A stretch of DNA of 64,000 nt, taken from Rhizobium lentis. Lineage in GTDB: Bacteria; Pseudomonadota; Alphaproteobacteria; Rhizobiales; Rhizobiaceae. Positions 35,702 through 46,668 of this stretch are shown here, piece after piece; within the stretch, counting starts at the first letter, position 1; every line of letters starts with the position of its first letter. Made by a program: the position numbers and the translations under genes. The stretch covers positions 62,001-126,000 of the forward strand of contig NZ_CP071454.1 in assembly GCF_017352135.1 (NCBI RefSeq). Direction: 5' to 3'. Under the pieces are notes generated by a model. That model was not told the DNA's origin, did not search any database, and saw only the letters and a program-made list of their open reading frames with translations.

Positions 35702-37603
35702 ATGACTTCAACACATGCAGACAAAACGGGTGACGTCGGCGGCCGGGCCGGCTTTGTCGGATTGGTCGTCGGCGCAATCGGCGTCGTCTACGGCGATATC
35801 GGCACCAGCCCGCTCTATGCGTTCCGCGAGGCACTCAGGCCCTTTGCCGCCGATGGCATACACGAGCCGGAGGTGATCGGCCTGATTTCGCTGATGGTCT
35901 GGACGCTGACTGTCATCGTCACCTTCAAATATGTATTGTTCCTGCTCAGGGCGGACAATGACGGCGAAGGTGGCACCCTCTCGCTTCTTGCCCTCCTGAT
36001 GAAAAAGATGGGACGAAACGTGCCGGTGCTGTTCTTTGCAGGCCTGATCGGCGCAGCCCTCTTCATCGGCGACGCGATGATCACGCCTGCCCTATCGGTC
36101 ATGTCGGCGCTCGAAGGCCTGAAGCTGGTCACGCCAGCCTTCGCCGATTATGTCCCGCTCGCCTCGGCTGTGATCATGATCGTTCTCTTTGCCGCGCAGT
36201 CGAGGGGAACTGCAGCTGTCTCTATGTTTTTCGGGCCGATAACGGTCTTGTGGTTTCTGGCGATGGCCGCAGGTGGCCTGATCCACATCGGCGACGATTG
36301 GAGGATCCTGGCCGCGCTCAATCCGATCAACGCGCTCTCGTTCCTCGCCCATGCCGGCACAGTTGGCCTCATCGTGCTTGGCGCGGTGTTTCTGACGGTG
36401 ACGGGTGCCGAAGCGCTCTATGCCGATCTCGGGCATTTCGGGCGGCGTCCCATCCAGACGGCATGGTTCGTGCTTGTCTTTCCGGCATTGCTCTTGAACT
36501 ATATCGGTCAGGGCGCGCTGGTTCTCGCCCATCCCGAAACGGCAACCAACCCGTTCTTTCTGATGTATCCGGATTGGATCCTGCTGCCGGTGGTCATCCT
36601 GGCGACGATGGCGACCATTATCGCCAGCCAGGCTGTCATCACCGGCGCGTTTTCGCTGGCCCGCTCGGCGGTTCATCTCGGCTTCCTGCCGAGGCTGCGG
36701 ATCAAATTCACCTCGGAGACCAACACCGGCCAGATCTATGTGCCGAGCGTCAATCTTCTCCTGCTGGTCGGCGTGCTGATGCTGATCTTTTCTTTCGGCG
36801 ATTCCGAATCGCTGGCGACCGCCTACGGCATCTCGGTGACCGGAACCATGGTCATTTCGACCATGCTGGCCTTTCAATTCCTGCGGGCTGTCTGGGGCTA
36901 CTCTCTGATGCTTGCCGTCATCCTGCTGCTGCCGCTCTTCATTATCGAGGTGTTGTTCCTGGCTGCCAATCTCTTGAAGATCCATGACGGCGGCTGGGTT
37001 CCAGTCGCCCTTGCCCTGGCGATCATGATCCTGATGTGGACATGGACCCGGGGACAGGCCTATCTGAAGAGACTGCGGGCCAACAACGAGATCCCGCTCG
37101 ATTCCTTCATCCGGTCGATCGAACGAAAGTCGGAGCATTCGCCGGTGACCGTTCCGGGGACGGCGGTGTTCCTGACGAGCGTCCCCGATCGGACGCCGAG
37201 CGTCCTGCTCCACAACCTCAAGCACAACCACGTGCTCCACGAACAGAACGTCATCCTGACGGTTTGGACCGAAGACGAACCTTATGTCCCCGACAGCAGG
37301 CGCACCAAGATAAGCCAGCTCTCGCCGCGTTTCGTACGTCTCGATATCACCTTCGGTTTCATGGACGATCCCGATGTCACCAGGGCGCTGGCTCTCTGCA
37401 GAGAAGGAGGCTTCAAGTTCGAAATCATGAAGACCTCTTTTTATCTCGGCCGCCGGAACCTCGTGAGAACCCCGAATACCGGGCTGCCCGGTTGGCAGGA
37501 GCGCATATTCATGGCCTTGGAGGGCATTGCCATCGATCCGTCCGATTACTTCAACCTGCCATCAAACCGCGTTGTTGAACTCGGAGAGCAGGTTGCCATC
37601 TGA
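35702..37603 (+). CDS. kup: Kup family low-affinity potassium transporter
   Basis: 633-residue K+/H+ symporter with about 12 transmembrane helices and a C-terminal cytoplasmic domain. '[19 protein letters not shown]' near the N-terminus is the family hallmark, and '[17 protein letters not shown]' and 'GTTGAE-like' helices follow ('[15 protein letters not shown]'). The C-terminal '[14 protein letters not shown]' region is typical. The ATG at 35702 follows GGGGAACC; the frame upstream is open to 35567 but does not resemble Kup. Rhizobia commonly carry several kup copies, so the paralogue number is not known. Confidence 0.95.
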   Translation: MTSTHADKTGDVGGRAGFVGLVVGAIGVVYGDIGTSPLYAFREALRPFAADGIHEPEVIGLISLMVWTLTVIVTFKYVLFLLRADNDGEGGTLSLLALLMKKMGRNVPVLFFAGLIGAALFIGDAMITPALSVMSALEGLKLVTPAFADYVPLASAVIMIVLFAAQSRGTAAVSMFFGPITVLWFLAMAAGGLIHIGDDWRILAALNPINALSFLAHAGTVGLIVLGAVFLTVTGAEALYADLGHFGRRPIQTAWFVLVFPALLLNYIGQGALVLAHPETATNPFFLMYPDWILLPVVILATMATIIASQAVITGAFSLARSAVHLGFLPRLRIKFTSETNTGQIYVPSVNLLLLVGVLMLIFSFGDSESLATAYGISVTGTMVISTMLAFQFLRAVWGYSLMLAVILLLPLFIIEVLFLAANLLKIHDGGWVPVALALAIMILMWTWTRGQAYLKRLRANNEIPLDSFIRSIERKSEHSPVTVPGTAVFLTSVPDRTPSVLLHNLKHNHVLHEQNVILTVWTEDEPYVPDSRRTKISQLSPRFVRLDITFGFMDDPDVTRALALCREGGFKFEIMKTSFYLGRRNLVRTPNTGLPGWQERIFMALEGIAIDPSDYFNLPSNRVVELGEQVAI

Positions 37604-37713
37604 AGCATGATGGGGCGTCGCCTCATTTCGATCCGCGTGGATCATTGCCGCGATTTAACCGGGACTTCCAGTCGATCCCCTTTAGACACCGGGGTCTTCG
37701 GGAAAGGATGATT

Positions 37714-37965
37714 CATGAAGAGGCGAACCCTTGTGCTCGGCGGCGCTGCCATCGCGGCGTGATCATTGGCGGCGGCAGCCATCTGACCGCGGCGGCACGT
37801 CGCCATCGCCGCCAGGACATTCGACTGGAAGGCAACCGATTTCCTGAGCAGCGGCACGAAAGCGATCGCATGGGAAAAGCTGGCCGAGCCGCTCTTGCGC
37901 GCACGGCCGAACTGTGTCGCGACGCTCGCCCACCCCACCCATTTTTTAGAAAGTCGACCTCTTAA
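37714..37965 (+). pseudogene. Probable relic of an exported protein
   Basis: A signal-peptide-like start ('MKRRTLVLGGAAIAA') is cut by TGA, and a further stop follows before about 45 codons of protein-like sequence ('DWKATDFLSSGTKAIAWEKL' onward, ending 'ATLAHPTHFLES'). I do not recognise the parent family. Stop codons at two places make expression as one protein unlikely. Confidence 0.35.
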
Positions 37966-38029
37966 AAACCTCTTTGTCAATCATAAGCCATTGTATTGAT
38001 TGAAATCGAGCGGCAAGGAGGTTTTTAAG
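37961..38029. repeat. Nested inverted repeat
   Basis: CTTAAAAACCTC (37961-37972) is repeated inverted as GAGGTTTTTAAG (38018-38029). Inside it, TCAATC (37977-37982) and GATTGA (37998-38003) form a second inverted pair. The arms are perfect. It lies between a dead gene and a small orphan gene and could be a transcription end, a regulator site or the footprint of a small element. Confidence 0.6.
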
Positions 38030-38116
38030 CGGACAATTTTGGCCCGTCCTTTGAACCAGATCCAGCATCTCTGCGTACTTCTCTCGACAGCGGAGAAGCA
38101 GCAAAGGGAGGATGGC

Positions 38117-38398
38117 ATGGCGAGGAAAGAAGTCGTCGCCCGCATCGCCGGACGCGCCGCCGAACAGGGGCTAGCCCGGTTGATGATGCGGTTGCCCGCG
38201 ACACGGGCGACGATCAGGGCGGCTGCGGCGAACGATCCCGATCTCTACGAGATGTGCGGCACCTATGGCGAGGCCTGCGCCGTGCTCGACCTCATGCGCA
38301 GGGACAGGTCGGCCGATCCAGCGATCATCGCCGAATATGAGAGCATCTGCAGGGAGATCGAAGCCGAGGTCCTGCTGACCCTGCTCGGCGGGAACTAG
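38117..38398 (+). CDS. Small hypothetical helical protein
   Basis: 93-residue soluble, helix-rich protein (MARKEVVARIAGRAAEQGLA start, 'DLYEMCGTYGEACAVLDLMR' middle). A GGGAGGAT ribosome site lies before the ATG. Its stop overlaps the stop of the convergent beta-helix gene by four bases. The family is unknown; similar small proteins are common in rhizobia. Confidence 0.7.
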   Translation: MARKEVVARIAGRAAEQGLARLMMRLPATRATIRAAAANDPDLYEMCGTYGEACAVLDLMRRDRSADPAIIAEYESICREIEAEVLLTLLGGN

Positions 38399-39864
38399 AT
38401 CAGCGCGTCCTCGGGACGGAGGATGACGCTCAGGACCAGCCCATCCTGATAATGCGAAGACTCCGGCGGCGGCGGGATCTCATGATGCCAGGAGGCATTG
38501 CCGCTTTCGCCGGCACCGAAGAGATCGGCTGCGTCAAAGGGACCGAAATGGTTGCGCTTGTCCGGCATCTCACCGCCCTTGTCCAAGCCATCATGGCCGA
38601 AGCGGTGAAGCAGAATGCTTTCGGAGGAGACGCCGTCATCGCCGAAGGCATTGCCGTGATGGCTGTTGTCCGCCTCGCTTTTCATCTTCGTCAGGCTGTC
38701 CTGCCCGGCATGGGCGCTGTCGGCTATCAGGCTGAGACTGGCCTCCGTGGCAACCAGACTATCGGCGCTGGCAAGCGTGACCGCGCTCTCGTCTACGGTC
38801 GTGTTGCCATAGACCGGAAAGGTGCCGGCGGCGATGATAGCAGGCGATATGCTGTAGGGCGTCACGTCGCTCGCGATGAAATTGTCGTGGAAGGAGCCGG
38901 AGGCAGGCCGGTCGACCTTTAGCGCCGCCTGCGTCAAATCGTCGAACAGGTTGCCGTAGATATCAATGCCCTCACGGACATAGCTGGTCGTCCCGGCGGA
39001 GGTGACCGCCACGCCCCAGACGCCGTCATGGATATAGTTGCCGGAGATATCGTAGTTGCGCGTATTGCCCGTGTCGCCGAGACCGATGGCGTAAGACCAG
39101 CTGTAGCCGCCATAGCCGGAGATATCATTGTCCTGGATGGCGATATTCGTGCCAGCCTGCGCGCTGATCCCGAAGCTGCCGCCGAGGATGGTGTTGCCCT
39201 CGATCACGGCCTCCATGGGCCGGATGAGCGTCAGCACGCCCTTTGGCGTCACCGCACCCGTCTGATCGAAATAATTGCCGCTGATGACGATGTTGCTGCT
39301 GTCGTTTATCTGGACGGCATCCGCCGCGGTGCCGTGGGCGTTGGTGACGGTGTTGTTGAGGAGAGTAACGCCGTTGATCTTCTCAATCCACATGCCGTCG
39401 CCGTTGACGTCGTTGATCGTGCTGTTTTCGATGGTGATGTTCGAACCGGTTCTGATGCTGATTGAACCAGCCTTGCCTGCCAAGCCGGTGTGGTCGACCT
39501 CGACATTATTGATCGTCCAGTTCGAAACATAACCGCCATAGATGGCCGCAGCGCCGGTGTCGGAGATCTTGATGTTCTCGATGACGATGTTCGAGGTGTA
39601 AAGGCTGTGAATGCCGTCGCCGGGGCTATGAATGACCGGAGCGTCGCCGATCCCGTAGCTGCCGATGGTGATCGGGGCGGCCACCGTGCCGGAATATTTG
39701 AGATCGAGCTGGTCGTTGAACACGCTTCCGGCGGCGAGAAGCACGCTGTCGCCCGGCTGTAGTTTTAGGTTCTCCACCGCCCAGAATGTTGCAAAGGGGG
39801 AATCCTCGCTCGTTCCGGTGTTCGCGTTGGAGCCGGTCGCTGAATTTACATAATAGACTGTCAT
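38395..39864 (-). CDS. Secreted right-handed beta-helix protein (copy 1)
   Basis: 489-residue protein. It opens with 'TVYYVNSATGSNANTGTSED' and a conserved 'LQPGDSVLLAAGSVF' block, then about 270 residues of parallel beta-helix repeats of the PbH1 type ('NIVIENIKISDTG', 'NITIENSTINDVNGDGMWIE', 'NIVISGNYFDQTG'). The C-terminal 110 residues are polar, His/Gly/Asp-rich and end with a hydrophobic tail that suits type I secretion; there is no N-terminal signal peptide. Such folds are used by polysaccharide lyases, epimerases and adhesins. It is a clear paralogue of the gene at 40402-41898, from which it differs mainly after residue 360. Confidence 0.85.
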   Translation of the reverse strand: MTVYYVNSATGSNANTGTSEDSPFATFWAVENLKLQPGDSVLLAAGSVFNDQLDLKYSGTVAAPITIGSYGIGDAPVIHSPGDGIHSLYTSNIVIENIKISDTGAAAIYGGYVSNWTINNVEVDHTGLAGKAGSISIRTGSNITIENSTINDVNGDGMWIEKINGVTLLNNTVTNAHGTAADAVQINDSSNIVISGNYFDQTGAVTPKGVLTLIRPMEAVIEGNTILGGSFGISAQAGTNIAIQDNDISGYGGYSWSYAIGLGDTGNTRNYDISGNYIHDGVWGVAVTSAGTTSYVREGIDIYGNLFDDLTQAALKVDRPASGSFHDNFIASDVTPYSISPAIIAAGTFPVYGNTTVDESAVTLASADSLVATEASLSLIADSAHAGQDSLTKMKSEADNSHHGNAFGDDGVSSESILLHRFGHDGLDKGGEMPDKRNHFGPFDAADLFGAGESGNASWHHEIPPPPESSHYQDGLVLSVILRPEDALI

Positions 39865-40401
39865 GTCGCCTTATTCTCACATTGTCGCGCAGTCGATTGG
39901 CTCGACTGTAACGAGTGGATCGGATGTGGTCGGGACTAAGGCCGAAGAGGCCTCAATGCTGTGGTTACAGCGATCGAAGGCCATCGGCCTGACTTGGTCC
40001 CGAGAAGCGCCTGGCGGTGGCGGCATCTTTAAGACTACAACCTTAACGAAAATAATCCACCAAACAACGACCGAAAGGTGAATGAACAGTATCGGATTGC
40101 CTGCGAGGAAGAGCTCTTGAAATGGTATTGACCGAGGTTTTACCTGTTCCCGGTGCACTTCGAATGCAATTGTGGCTCATCTTGAGACACCGCAATGTTC
40201 CGAAGGCAAAGGCGGGTGAGAACGCCAGACACGTTTACCCATCGATGCACTATCAGGGCGCAATTTTGGTGAATGTTGCGCTCATTCGGCCGCGGCCTGG
40301 TCGTCAATCCAGTCCCGCAGCAGTAAAGCGGCCGGCTGCCGCTCATGAAACCCCGGAAATTATCCGGGATTTCTCTTTTGTTCAGTTCCGGCCCCGCACC
40401 C
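39865..40401. other. Gap between the two beta-helix genes
   Basis: 537 bases without a supported gene. It should contain the promoter of beta-helix copy 1 (right-hand AT-richer part of 39865-40100) and the end of copy 2. A CCCGGA/TCCGGG hairpin at 40352-40368 is followed on the plus strand by a T-rich run. Confidence 0.45.
40352..40381 (+). terminator. Hairpin with T-rich tail
   Basis: CCCGGA (40352-40357) pairs with TCCGGG (40363-40368), followed on the plus strand by TTTCTCTTTT. It lies 34 bases past the stop of the minus-strand beta-helix gene, so in that direction it lacks a T run. Its role is unclear because no plus-strand gene precedes it. Confidence 0.4.
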
Positions 40402-41898
40402 TCAGCTCAGCAAGCTATCCATATGGAGGTAGACAGTCAGCGTATCGCCATCGCTGTGGTACGAGTTTCCATCGTCGATCCCGTAGCTGAAGGTCTCGCT
40501 CACATGTCCGTCTTGGTCATTGGTGGGGAGCTTCGTTTCATCGAGCGTGTAGGCATAGTTGCCCTCCGGGTCCACGTGAATGACGCCGTAGTCGCCGGTC
40601 AGCGTCAGGCCGTCCTTGCCGACGCCTTCATCACCGAAGCGGCGCAGAACCAGGGTCCCGTTATCGGAGGTGTCGTTTTCGAGGAGATTGCCGCGGTGGG
40701 CGTCGCCCGTATCGGTGATGATCTTCAAATTGTCGTGCACGGCGACAACCGCCGGATCCGCCGGCGCCTCCGTGACTGCGGCAGTCGTGACAACCGGGCT
40801 CGCCAGCGCCGTCTCGACATTAGCGACCGTATGGTTGTTGCTGACGGTGAAGGTGTGCGCGTCGACGATCGAAGGCGATATGTTGGTGGCGTTGGTGCCG
40901 CTCTCGATCGTATTGTTGGAGAAGGAGCCGGAGGCCGGTCTGTCGACCTTCAGCGCCGACTGTGAGAGGTCGTCGAAGACATTGTCGTGGACCTTGATAT
41001 TCGTGCGGGTATAGCTGGGAGCGTCGGCTGGCGCGGTGATGACCACGCCCCACGCGCCATCGTGGATGTGGTTGCCCGCAATATCGTAGTCTCTCGTATT
41101 GCCTTCGTCACCGAGACCGACGGCGAAGGACCAGCTGTAACCGTGAAATTCCGATATATCGTTGTCGCGGATGGCGACGTTCTTGCCCGCTTGCGCGCTG
41201 ATGCCGAAGCCGCCGCCACTCAGCGTATTGTTCTCGACCACTGCGTTCTCCGGTCTGATGAGCACAAGGACGCCCTTGGGGCTATCGGCATTCGTCTGGT
41301 CGAGATGATTGCCTCGGATCAGGATGTTGCTGCTGTCGTTCACCTGGACGGCATCCGCCTTGGCGCCGTGGCTGTTCGTCACCGTATTGTTGAGAAGTTT
41401 GAAGCCCTCGACCTTGTCGATCCAGACGCCGTCGCCCTTAGCGCCCGAAATCGTGCTGTTTTCGATCGTGATGTTCTTGCTGTTGCGGAAATTCATGGCG
41501 CCTGTTTCGCCCGACAATCCTGACTTGTCGACTTCGACATGGCGAACTGTCCAATTCGAGACACTGCCACCAGAGATGGCCGAACCCCCGCTATTGGATA
41601 TTTTGAGGTTCTCGACCACGATGTTCGACGCATAGAGACTATGAATGCCGTCGCCGCCGCTGTGGATGACGGGTGCCGCACCCGTCCCGTAACTGCCGAT
41701 CTTGATCGGCGCACTGTCAGTGCCGGAATATTTGATATCGAACTGCTCGTTGAACACGCTGCCCTTGGCGAGGAGCACGCTGTCGCCCGGTTTCAGCTTC
41801 AAGGATTCCACTTTGGACAAAGTCGCAAAAGCCGATGTCTGGTTCGTTCCGCTGTTGCGGTCGGAGCCGGTCGCTGAGTTCACATAGTAGATTGTCAT
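40402..41898 (-). CDS. Secreted right-handed beta-helix protein with VCBS-like tail (copy 2)
   Basis: 498 residues from the ATG at 41898, which matches the start of copy 1. The N-terminal 360 residues share most blocks with copy 1 ('YYVNSATGSDRNSGT', 'LKPGDSVLLAKGSVFNEQ', 'NITIENSTISGAKGDGVWID', 'SWSFAVGLGDEGNTRDYDIA'). The tail differs: 'LLENDTSDNGTLVLRRFG' and 'GDYGVIHVDPEGNYAYTLD' form a VCBS/cadherin-like repeat found in exported adhesins, with a hydrophobic end. An open frame continues upstream to 42222 but is not conserved with copy 1. Gene duplication followed by tail exchange is likely. Confidence 0.87.
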   Translation of the reverse strand: MTIYYVNSATGSDRNSGTNQTSAFATLSKVESLKLKPGDSVLLAKGSVFNEQFDIKYSGTDSAPIKIGSYGTGAAPVIHSGGDGIHSLYASNIVVENLKISNSGGSAISGGSVSNWTVRHVEVDKSGLSGETGAMNFRNSKNITIENSTISGAKGDGVWIDKVEGFKLLNNTVTNSHGAKADAVQVNDSSNILIRGNHLDQTNADSPKGVLVLIRPENAVVENNTLSGGGFGISAQAGKNVAIRDNDISEFHGYSWSFAVGLGDEGNTRDYDIAGNHIHDGAWGVVITAPADAPSYTRTNIKVHDNVFDDLSQSALKVDRPASGSFSNNTIESGTNATNISPSIVDAHTFTVSNNHTVANVETALASPVVTTAAVTEAPADPAVVAVHDNLKIITDTGDAHRGNLLENDTSDNGTLVLRRFGDEGVGKDGLTLTGDYGVIHVDPEGNYAYTLDETKLPTNDQDGHVSETFSYGIDDGNSYHSDGDTLTVYLHMDSLLS

Positions 41899-42264
41899 AT
41901 CACCAATGTTGCCCTGTTCGTCGGATCGTTTTGCAGCCACGGAGATCGACCGATATCGGCCGACCGGATGCGGCGCGGGCAACCGTCCACGGCAAGAAGG
42001 CGAGAAGATGGTGTCAATGCGGCAGCGGGCCGGTTTAACGGTCTTATCCCACTGTCGATGGCGGCGGCATCCGCAAGGTGCTGAAAAGCCACAACTCAGG
42101 CCAAGAAAGCAGCGACTTTGAGGCGAACAAATCAAGGAAACTGCGCGGGGGACGTACCTCATCTTCAGGATGTGCCCCGGTGATTCTGCCCTCGCTTGGG
42201 TTCCTCTCCAGCGGCATCGCATACCGATCGGCCCTTATCCTGAGGGTGATAGTCGCGAGGCGAT
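41899..42264. other. Non-coding gap
   Basis: 366 bases between the start of beta-helix copy 2 and the stop of the export permease, both on the minus strand. A promoter for copy 2 is expected. No repeat or gene is supported. Confidence 0.45.
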
Positions 42265-43458
42265 TCACCCCCTCGCCCGCAGCGCCGCCCCCAGCGGCAG
42301 CCGCGTTGCTGCGAGCGCCGGCAAAGCGCCGCCGATCACGCCGATCGCCAGCCCCAGCAGCCCAGCGGTCAGGATAACGTCGGGCGTCACATTGAGCTGA
42401 AAAGCCATCTTGGTATTGTTTGCGCCCATCGTGCTCGCCTGCCAGCCATCGAAGGCGATCATGGAACCAACGACGCCGAAGACCGCACCCGCCGCCGATA
42501 GGAGCACCGCCTCCACCCAGGTGGCAGCGAAGACCGGCAGGCGGGCAAAGCCCAGGAGCCGCAGCGTGGCGATTTCGACGGCACGGTCGGAGACCGAACT
42601 CATCATCGTGTTTAGCGTCCCGGCCATCGCGCCGATGGCCATCAAGAGCGCGATCGGCCAACCGAACAGACGGATCAGGTTTTCGGTGCGCTCCGCCTGT
42701 GCCGCATAGAGTTCGGCCTCGGAAACCGCGGTGAGCGGCGGTCCGGAGAGACCGGACAGTCGCGCGCGCAACGCCGCCAGTCCGCCCGCGCCGTCGAGCC
42801 GCAGCCGCAGGCTCTGCACCTGCCCCAGCCGGTCGAAGGCCGACTGCACCGCTTCCAGATCCGCCCAGATCTCGGATTCGAAGGCGCTGCCGCCCGAAGT
42901 GAAGCGGCCGGCGACCTTCCAGTCGACCGCGCCGAGCCGCACCGTCTCACCGACGGCAAAGCCAAATATCTCGGCGATACGGGCGCCGACGACGATCTCC
43001 CGCGCGCCAGGCGTAAACAGCCGCCCCTGCGAAAGCCGGGCGCGCTGGCGCAGGCCAGGCCCTGCCGCATCCATGCCCCTGAGCGACAGCGTCTGCTCGC
43101 CGTCGCGTCCCCTGATATCGATCGGAACAACGATCTCGCGCGACAGCGCCGGTCCGCCGGCGCCGTCGCGGGCAATACCGGTATCGCCGCTCATGGCGGC
43201 CAGGCTCCGGATCGCCTCGGCCGGCACATCCGAGCCGGTTTCCTGGTTGGTGCCGCCGCCGAGAATGACAGCGATACCGGGCGATCCTGCGCCTGCAAGC
43301 GCGCCTTCGAAGCCGCGCGCCATCGCCAGAAAGCCCGCGAGCACCGCCACGACGAGGCCAACGGAGAGCACCATCGACAGCGAGATCGCGAGCCGCCGCG
43401 GCAGGCTGCCGAGGTTGACTTTGATCATGAGAAAGATCTGCTTGAGCGTTGACCACAT
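42265..43458 (-). CDS. ABC exporter permease, MacB/FtsX type (second permease)
   Basis: 397-residue inner-membrane protein. One N-terminal transmembrane helix ('LAISLSMVLSVGLVVAVLAG') is followed by a large periplasmic domain (about residues 55-265) and three C-terminal helices of the FtsX domain ('VEIATLRLLGFARLPVFAATWVE'). This layout is that of mechanotransmission ABC systems (MacB, LolCDE). Only four bases separate its start from the stop of the first permease, so the two form one operon. Confidence 0.9.
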   Translation of the reverse strand: MWSTLKQIFLMIKVNLGSLPRRLAISLSMVLSVGLVVAVLAGFLAMARGFEGALAGAGSPGIAVILGGGTNQETGSDVPAEAIRSLAAMSGDTGIARDGAGGPALSREIVVPIDIRGRDGEQTLSLRGMDAAGPGLRQRARLSQGRLFTPGAREIVVGARIAEIFGFAVGETVRLGAVDWKVAGRFTSGGSAFESEIWADLEAVQSAFDRLGQVQSLRLRLDGAGGLAALRARLSGLSGPPLTAVSEAELYAAQAERTENLIRLFGWPIALLMAIGAMAGTLNTMMSSVSDRAVEIATLRLLGFARLPVFAATWVEAVLLSAAGAVFGVVGSMIAFDGWQASTMGANNTKMAFQLNVTPDVILTAGLLGLAIGVIGGALPALAATRLPLGAALRARG

Positions 43459-43462
43459 TGGA

Positions 43463-44598
43463 CTATCTCGTTCTGAGGGCGTTAACGATAGGCAGGCGCA
43501 TGGCGTTAAGGGCGGGCAATAGCCCGGTCAGCAAACCGAGACCGACAATGATGGCGAGGGATTTTATGAACACCTCGCCGCCGAGGACGAGGCCGAGTGC
43601 CGGCCCGATCAGATAGGTTGCGAGCTTGGCGAGGATGAGACCGCCCGCGCCGCCGACGGCGAAGATGAACAGCGTCTCACCGAGGATGAGCGCCACGATC
43701 CGCCCGCTGGAAAATCCGAGCACCTTCATGACGCCGATTTCGAATCGACGCTCCCTCACCGCGAACAGCATGGTGTTGATCGATATCATCAGGATCGTCA
43801 CGAAGGTCGCGCTGACGACGAGGCTGACGATCAGGCCGACATCGGCGAATTGCCGCAGGAAGGCTTCGAGGAACTGCTTTTCCGATTGGGTCCTTGTCTG
43901 CGCCGCCGAATTGGCGAAGAGCGCGTCGATCCGCGCCGCAAGCATCCCGGATGAAACACCGTCGCGCGGGCGCACAACGAAGGCGTCGACGGTATCCTTG
44001 TCCCTGGCGCGGGCGGCATTGATCGTGTCGTAGCGGGCGAGCATGAAATAGGTGTCCGTGCTGGCATCGGCGCCCTCGAAGATGCCCGATATCACGAAGC
44101 TCCAGTTCCGGGTGCCGTCAGCCTTCATAATCTGGCTGGTGACGCCGATGCGCTGGCCGAGCGACCAGCCTTGCGTCTCAGCCAACGCCCTGCCGACCAG
44201 CACCCGATCACGACCCTCTTCCAGCGTTGCCATGAGCTCCGGCGTCAGCCCCAACTCCTCGCCATTGGCGTCGGCGATGGCTCGCGGATCGACGGCGCTG
44301 ACGACAACCACGTTTTTCTCGACATCGATGAAACCGCGCATGCGCGTGGTATAGGCAACGGCCGCGACATCGCTCTGGGCCGAGATCCTGTTCAGATAAG
44401 CCAGAGGCAGCGGCAGCCCCCGGCCGGATTTGTTGAAGACGCCGAGCAGATTGTCGCTGGCGCCCGCCGCCCCCTGGCTGCCGCTGACGAAGCTCGCCGT
44501 CAGCCCATAGATCAGGAAGGCGATGCCGACCGAAAACATCAGGAGTACGGCGCGCAGCCGCTTGCGCCAGGCATTGCGTCGCATCAGTTCGAAGAAGG

Positions 44599-44602
<4 letters not shown>
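43463..44602 (-). CDS. ABC exporter permease, MacB/FtsX type (first permease)
   Basis: 379-residue permease with the same plan: N-terminal helix ('LRAVLLMFSVGIAFLIYGLT'), periplasmic domain and three C-terminal helices with the FtsX motif 'RRFEIGVMKVLGFSSGRIVALILGE'. Its ATG overlaps the stop of the ATPase gene by four bases. It probably forms a heterodimer with the second permease, as LolC and LolE do. Confidence 0.9.
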
Positions 44603-45297
<695 letters not shown>

Positions 45298-45426
45298 GGT
45301 TCTGCTCCTTGGTGATTGCTTATCGATAGTCCGCCGCGGCCTGGGAAGCGGTGGCCAGCCCCGCCGTTCGAGGCGCCTTCGGGGCAGTGAGGCCGGAGAG
45401 AAGGTGGCAGCCACACAGCTCACTGA

Positions 45427-46566
45427 TCAGCGCTCTCCGTGAGGGGCCACCGAAGGACTAGGGCGGGTGATGGGCACCCGCGCCTCCTCCTGACCCACCA
45501 CGAGCCGAATGCGCGCCGCCATCGCCGGCCGCATTCCCGAAGGCGGCGAAGCGAGCGACAGGCGCAGCGTTACCGTCCCCTTCTCCCGCGAAATTGCGGG
45601 GGCGATCTTCGACACCGCGACGGCAAACGGCTGATCGGGGAAACCGTCGAGCACCGCCTCGCCGGCAAGCCCCGGCCGCATCAGTGCGATATTGGCTTCG
45701 GCCACATCGGCATCGATGATCAGACTTTCCGTGTCGGTAATGACAAGCAGGCTTTCATTCTCCCGCACGCTGTCCTCGCGCGACAACACCGTGTCGCCGA
45801 CATGGGCATCAAGCCGTGTGACGGTACCAGAAATCGGCGCCCGCACCGTCAGCGCCTCGACCTGTTCACGCGCCCTGTCGATATCGAGCTTGGCCCTTTC
45901 GACATCCTGGCGCGCTTGCAGGGCGGCATTGTCTGCCGTAGCGAAAGCTGTTTTCGCCTCCTCCAGCGCCTGCGCCGACATCGCATCTCGTCCGGCCAGC
46001 CGCTCGATGCGGGCAAGCGACGACCGTGCCTGCGCAAGCCCGATATTCCTTGCATCGAGCGCGAGCTCCGCCGCCCGACGCGATATCTCCGCGTTTCGAA
46101 ACGCAAACCGGGCACCGGTATCGTCGAGCTGCACGAGCACCTGCCCGGCCACCACCCGATCACCGGCCTCGACCTCGACCTCCACGATCCGGCCCTCATA
46201 TTTGGAAAAGACGGTGGCGACATCGGGCGCCACGACATAACCGGAGCCGGTAATCTCCCGGATCGACGCCGTCGCAGCCCCGATCGGCGGTGCGTCAGCC
46301 CTTGCCGGCGCCTCTCCGCCGCTCGCCGATATCGCAGGCTCTCCGCCCGCAAGCTTTGCAAACCCGGTTTCGATGCGCTCCACCACATTTGTCGGATAGA
46401 GAAGAACCGCCGCCAGCGCTGCCGCCGCAGCCAGGGCCAGCATTCCGGGAATCACGCGCCGCCGGACTTTGCGCTCCGACGGCTCTGTCTTGAAGGCCGC
46501 GGGCTCGATCGAAAGCGATCGCAGCTTGGCGGCAAGATCTCGTTCATGTTCCGATGTAGTGTTCAT
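45427..46566 (-). CDS. Periplasmic adaptor (membrane fusion) protein of the exporter
   Basis: 379-residue HlyD/MacA-like adaptor. A single N-terminal membrane helix ('GMLALAAAAALAAVLLYP') anchors it. The biotinyl-lipoyl halves are near 'SKYEGRIVEVEVEAGDRVVAGQVL' and 'LTVRAPISGTVTRLDAHVGD', with an alpha-helical hairpin between (about residues 160-225), then a beta-barrel domain. It is the first gene of the operon adaptor-ATPase-permease-permease; 129 bases separate it from the ATPase. A TolC-like partner is not in the window. Confidence 0.9.
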   Translation of the reverse strand: MNTTSEHERDLAAKLRSLSIEPAAFKTEPSERKVRRRVIPGMLALAAAAALAAVLLYPTNVVERIETGFAKLAGGEPAISASGGEAPARADAPPIGAATASIREITGSGYVVAPDVATVFSKYEGRIVEVEVEAGDRVVAGQVLVQLDDTGARFAFRNAEISRRAAELALDARNIGLAQARSSLARIERLAGRDAMSAQALEEAKTAFATADNAALQARQDVERAKLDIDRAREQVEALTVRAPISGTVTRLDAHVGDTVLSREDSVRENESLLVITDTESLIIDADVAEANIALMRPGLAGEAVLDGFPDQPFAVAVSKIAPAISREKGTVTLRLSLASPPSGMRPAMAARIRLVVGQEEARVPITRPSPSVAPHGER

Positions 46567-46668
46567 GCCGACAGAATGGCCGACGACAACAAAGCCGCGA
46601 CCTCGAACACGTTTCTGACAGTCCTCGATCGCGATTGAGTACGCGGCGCGGCAATGCAGCCGAGCCAG

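Larger units (their letters stand above)
37604..38116. other. Gap with broken coding traces and nested inverted repeat
   Basis: 513 bases without an intact gene. At 37714 an ATG opens 'MKRRTLVLGGAAIAA', a typical export signal, and stops after 15 codons. Protein-like sequence continues in the same direction ('TFDWKATDFLSSGTKAIAWE', then 'KLAEPLLRARPNCVATLAHP') to about 37965, pointing to a decayed exported protein. The nested inverted repeat at 37961-38029 follows. Confidence 0.4.

Noticed and set aside
37630..37643. GATCC-GCGT-GGATC hairpin after kup as an intrinsic terminator
   Set aside because: The stem is short and no T run follows, so it is not good enough to call.
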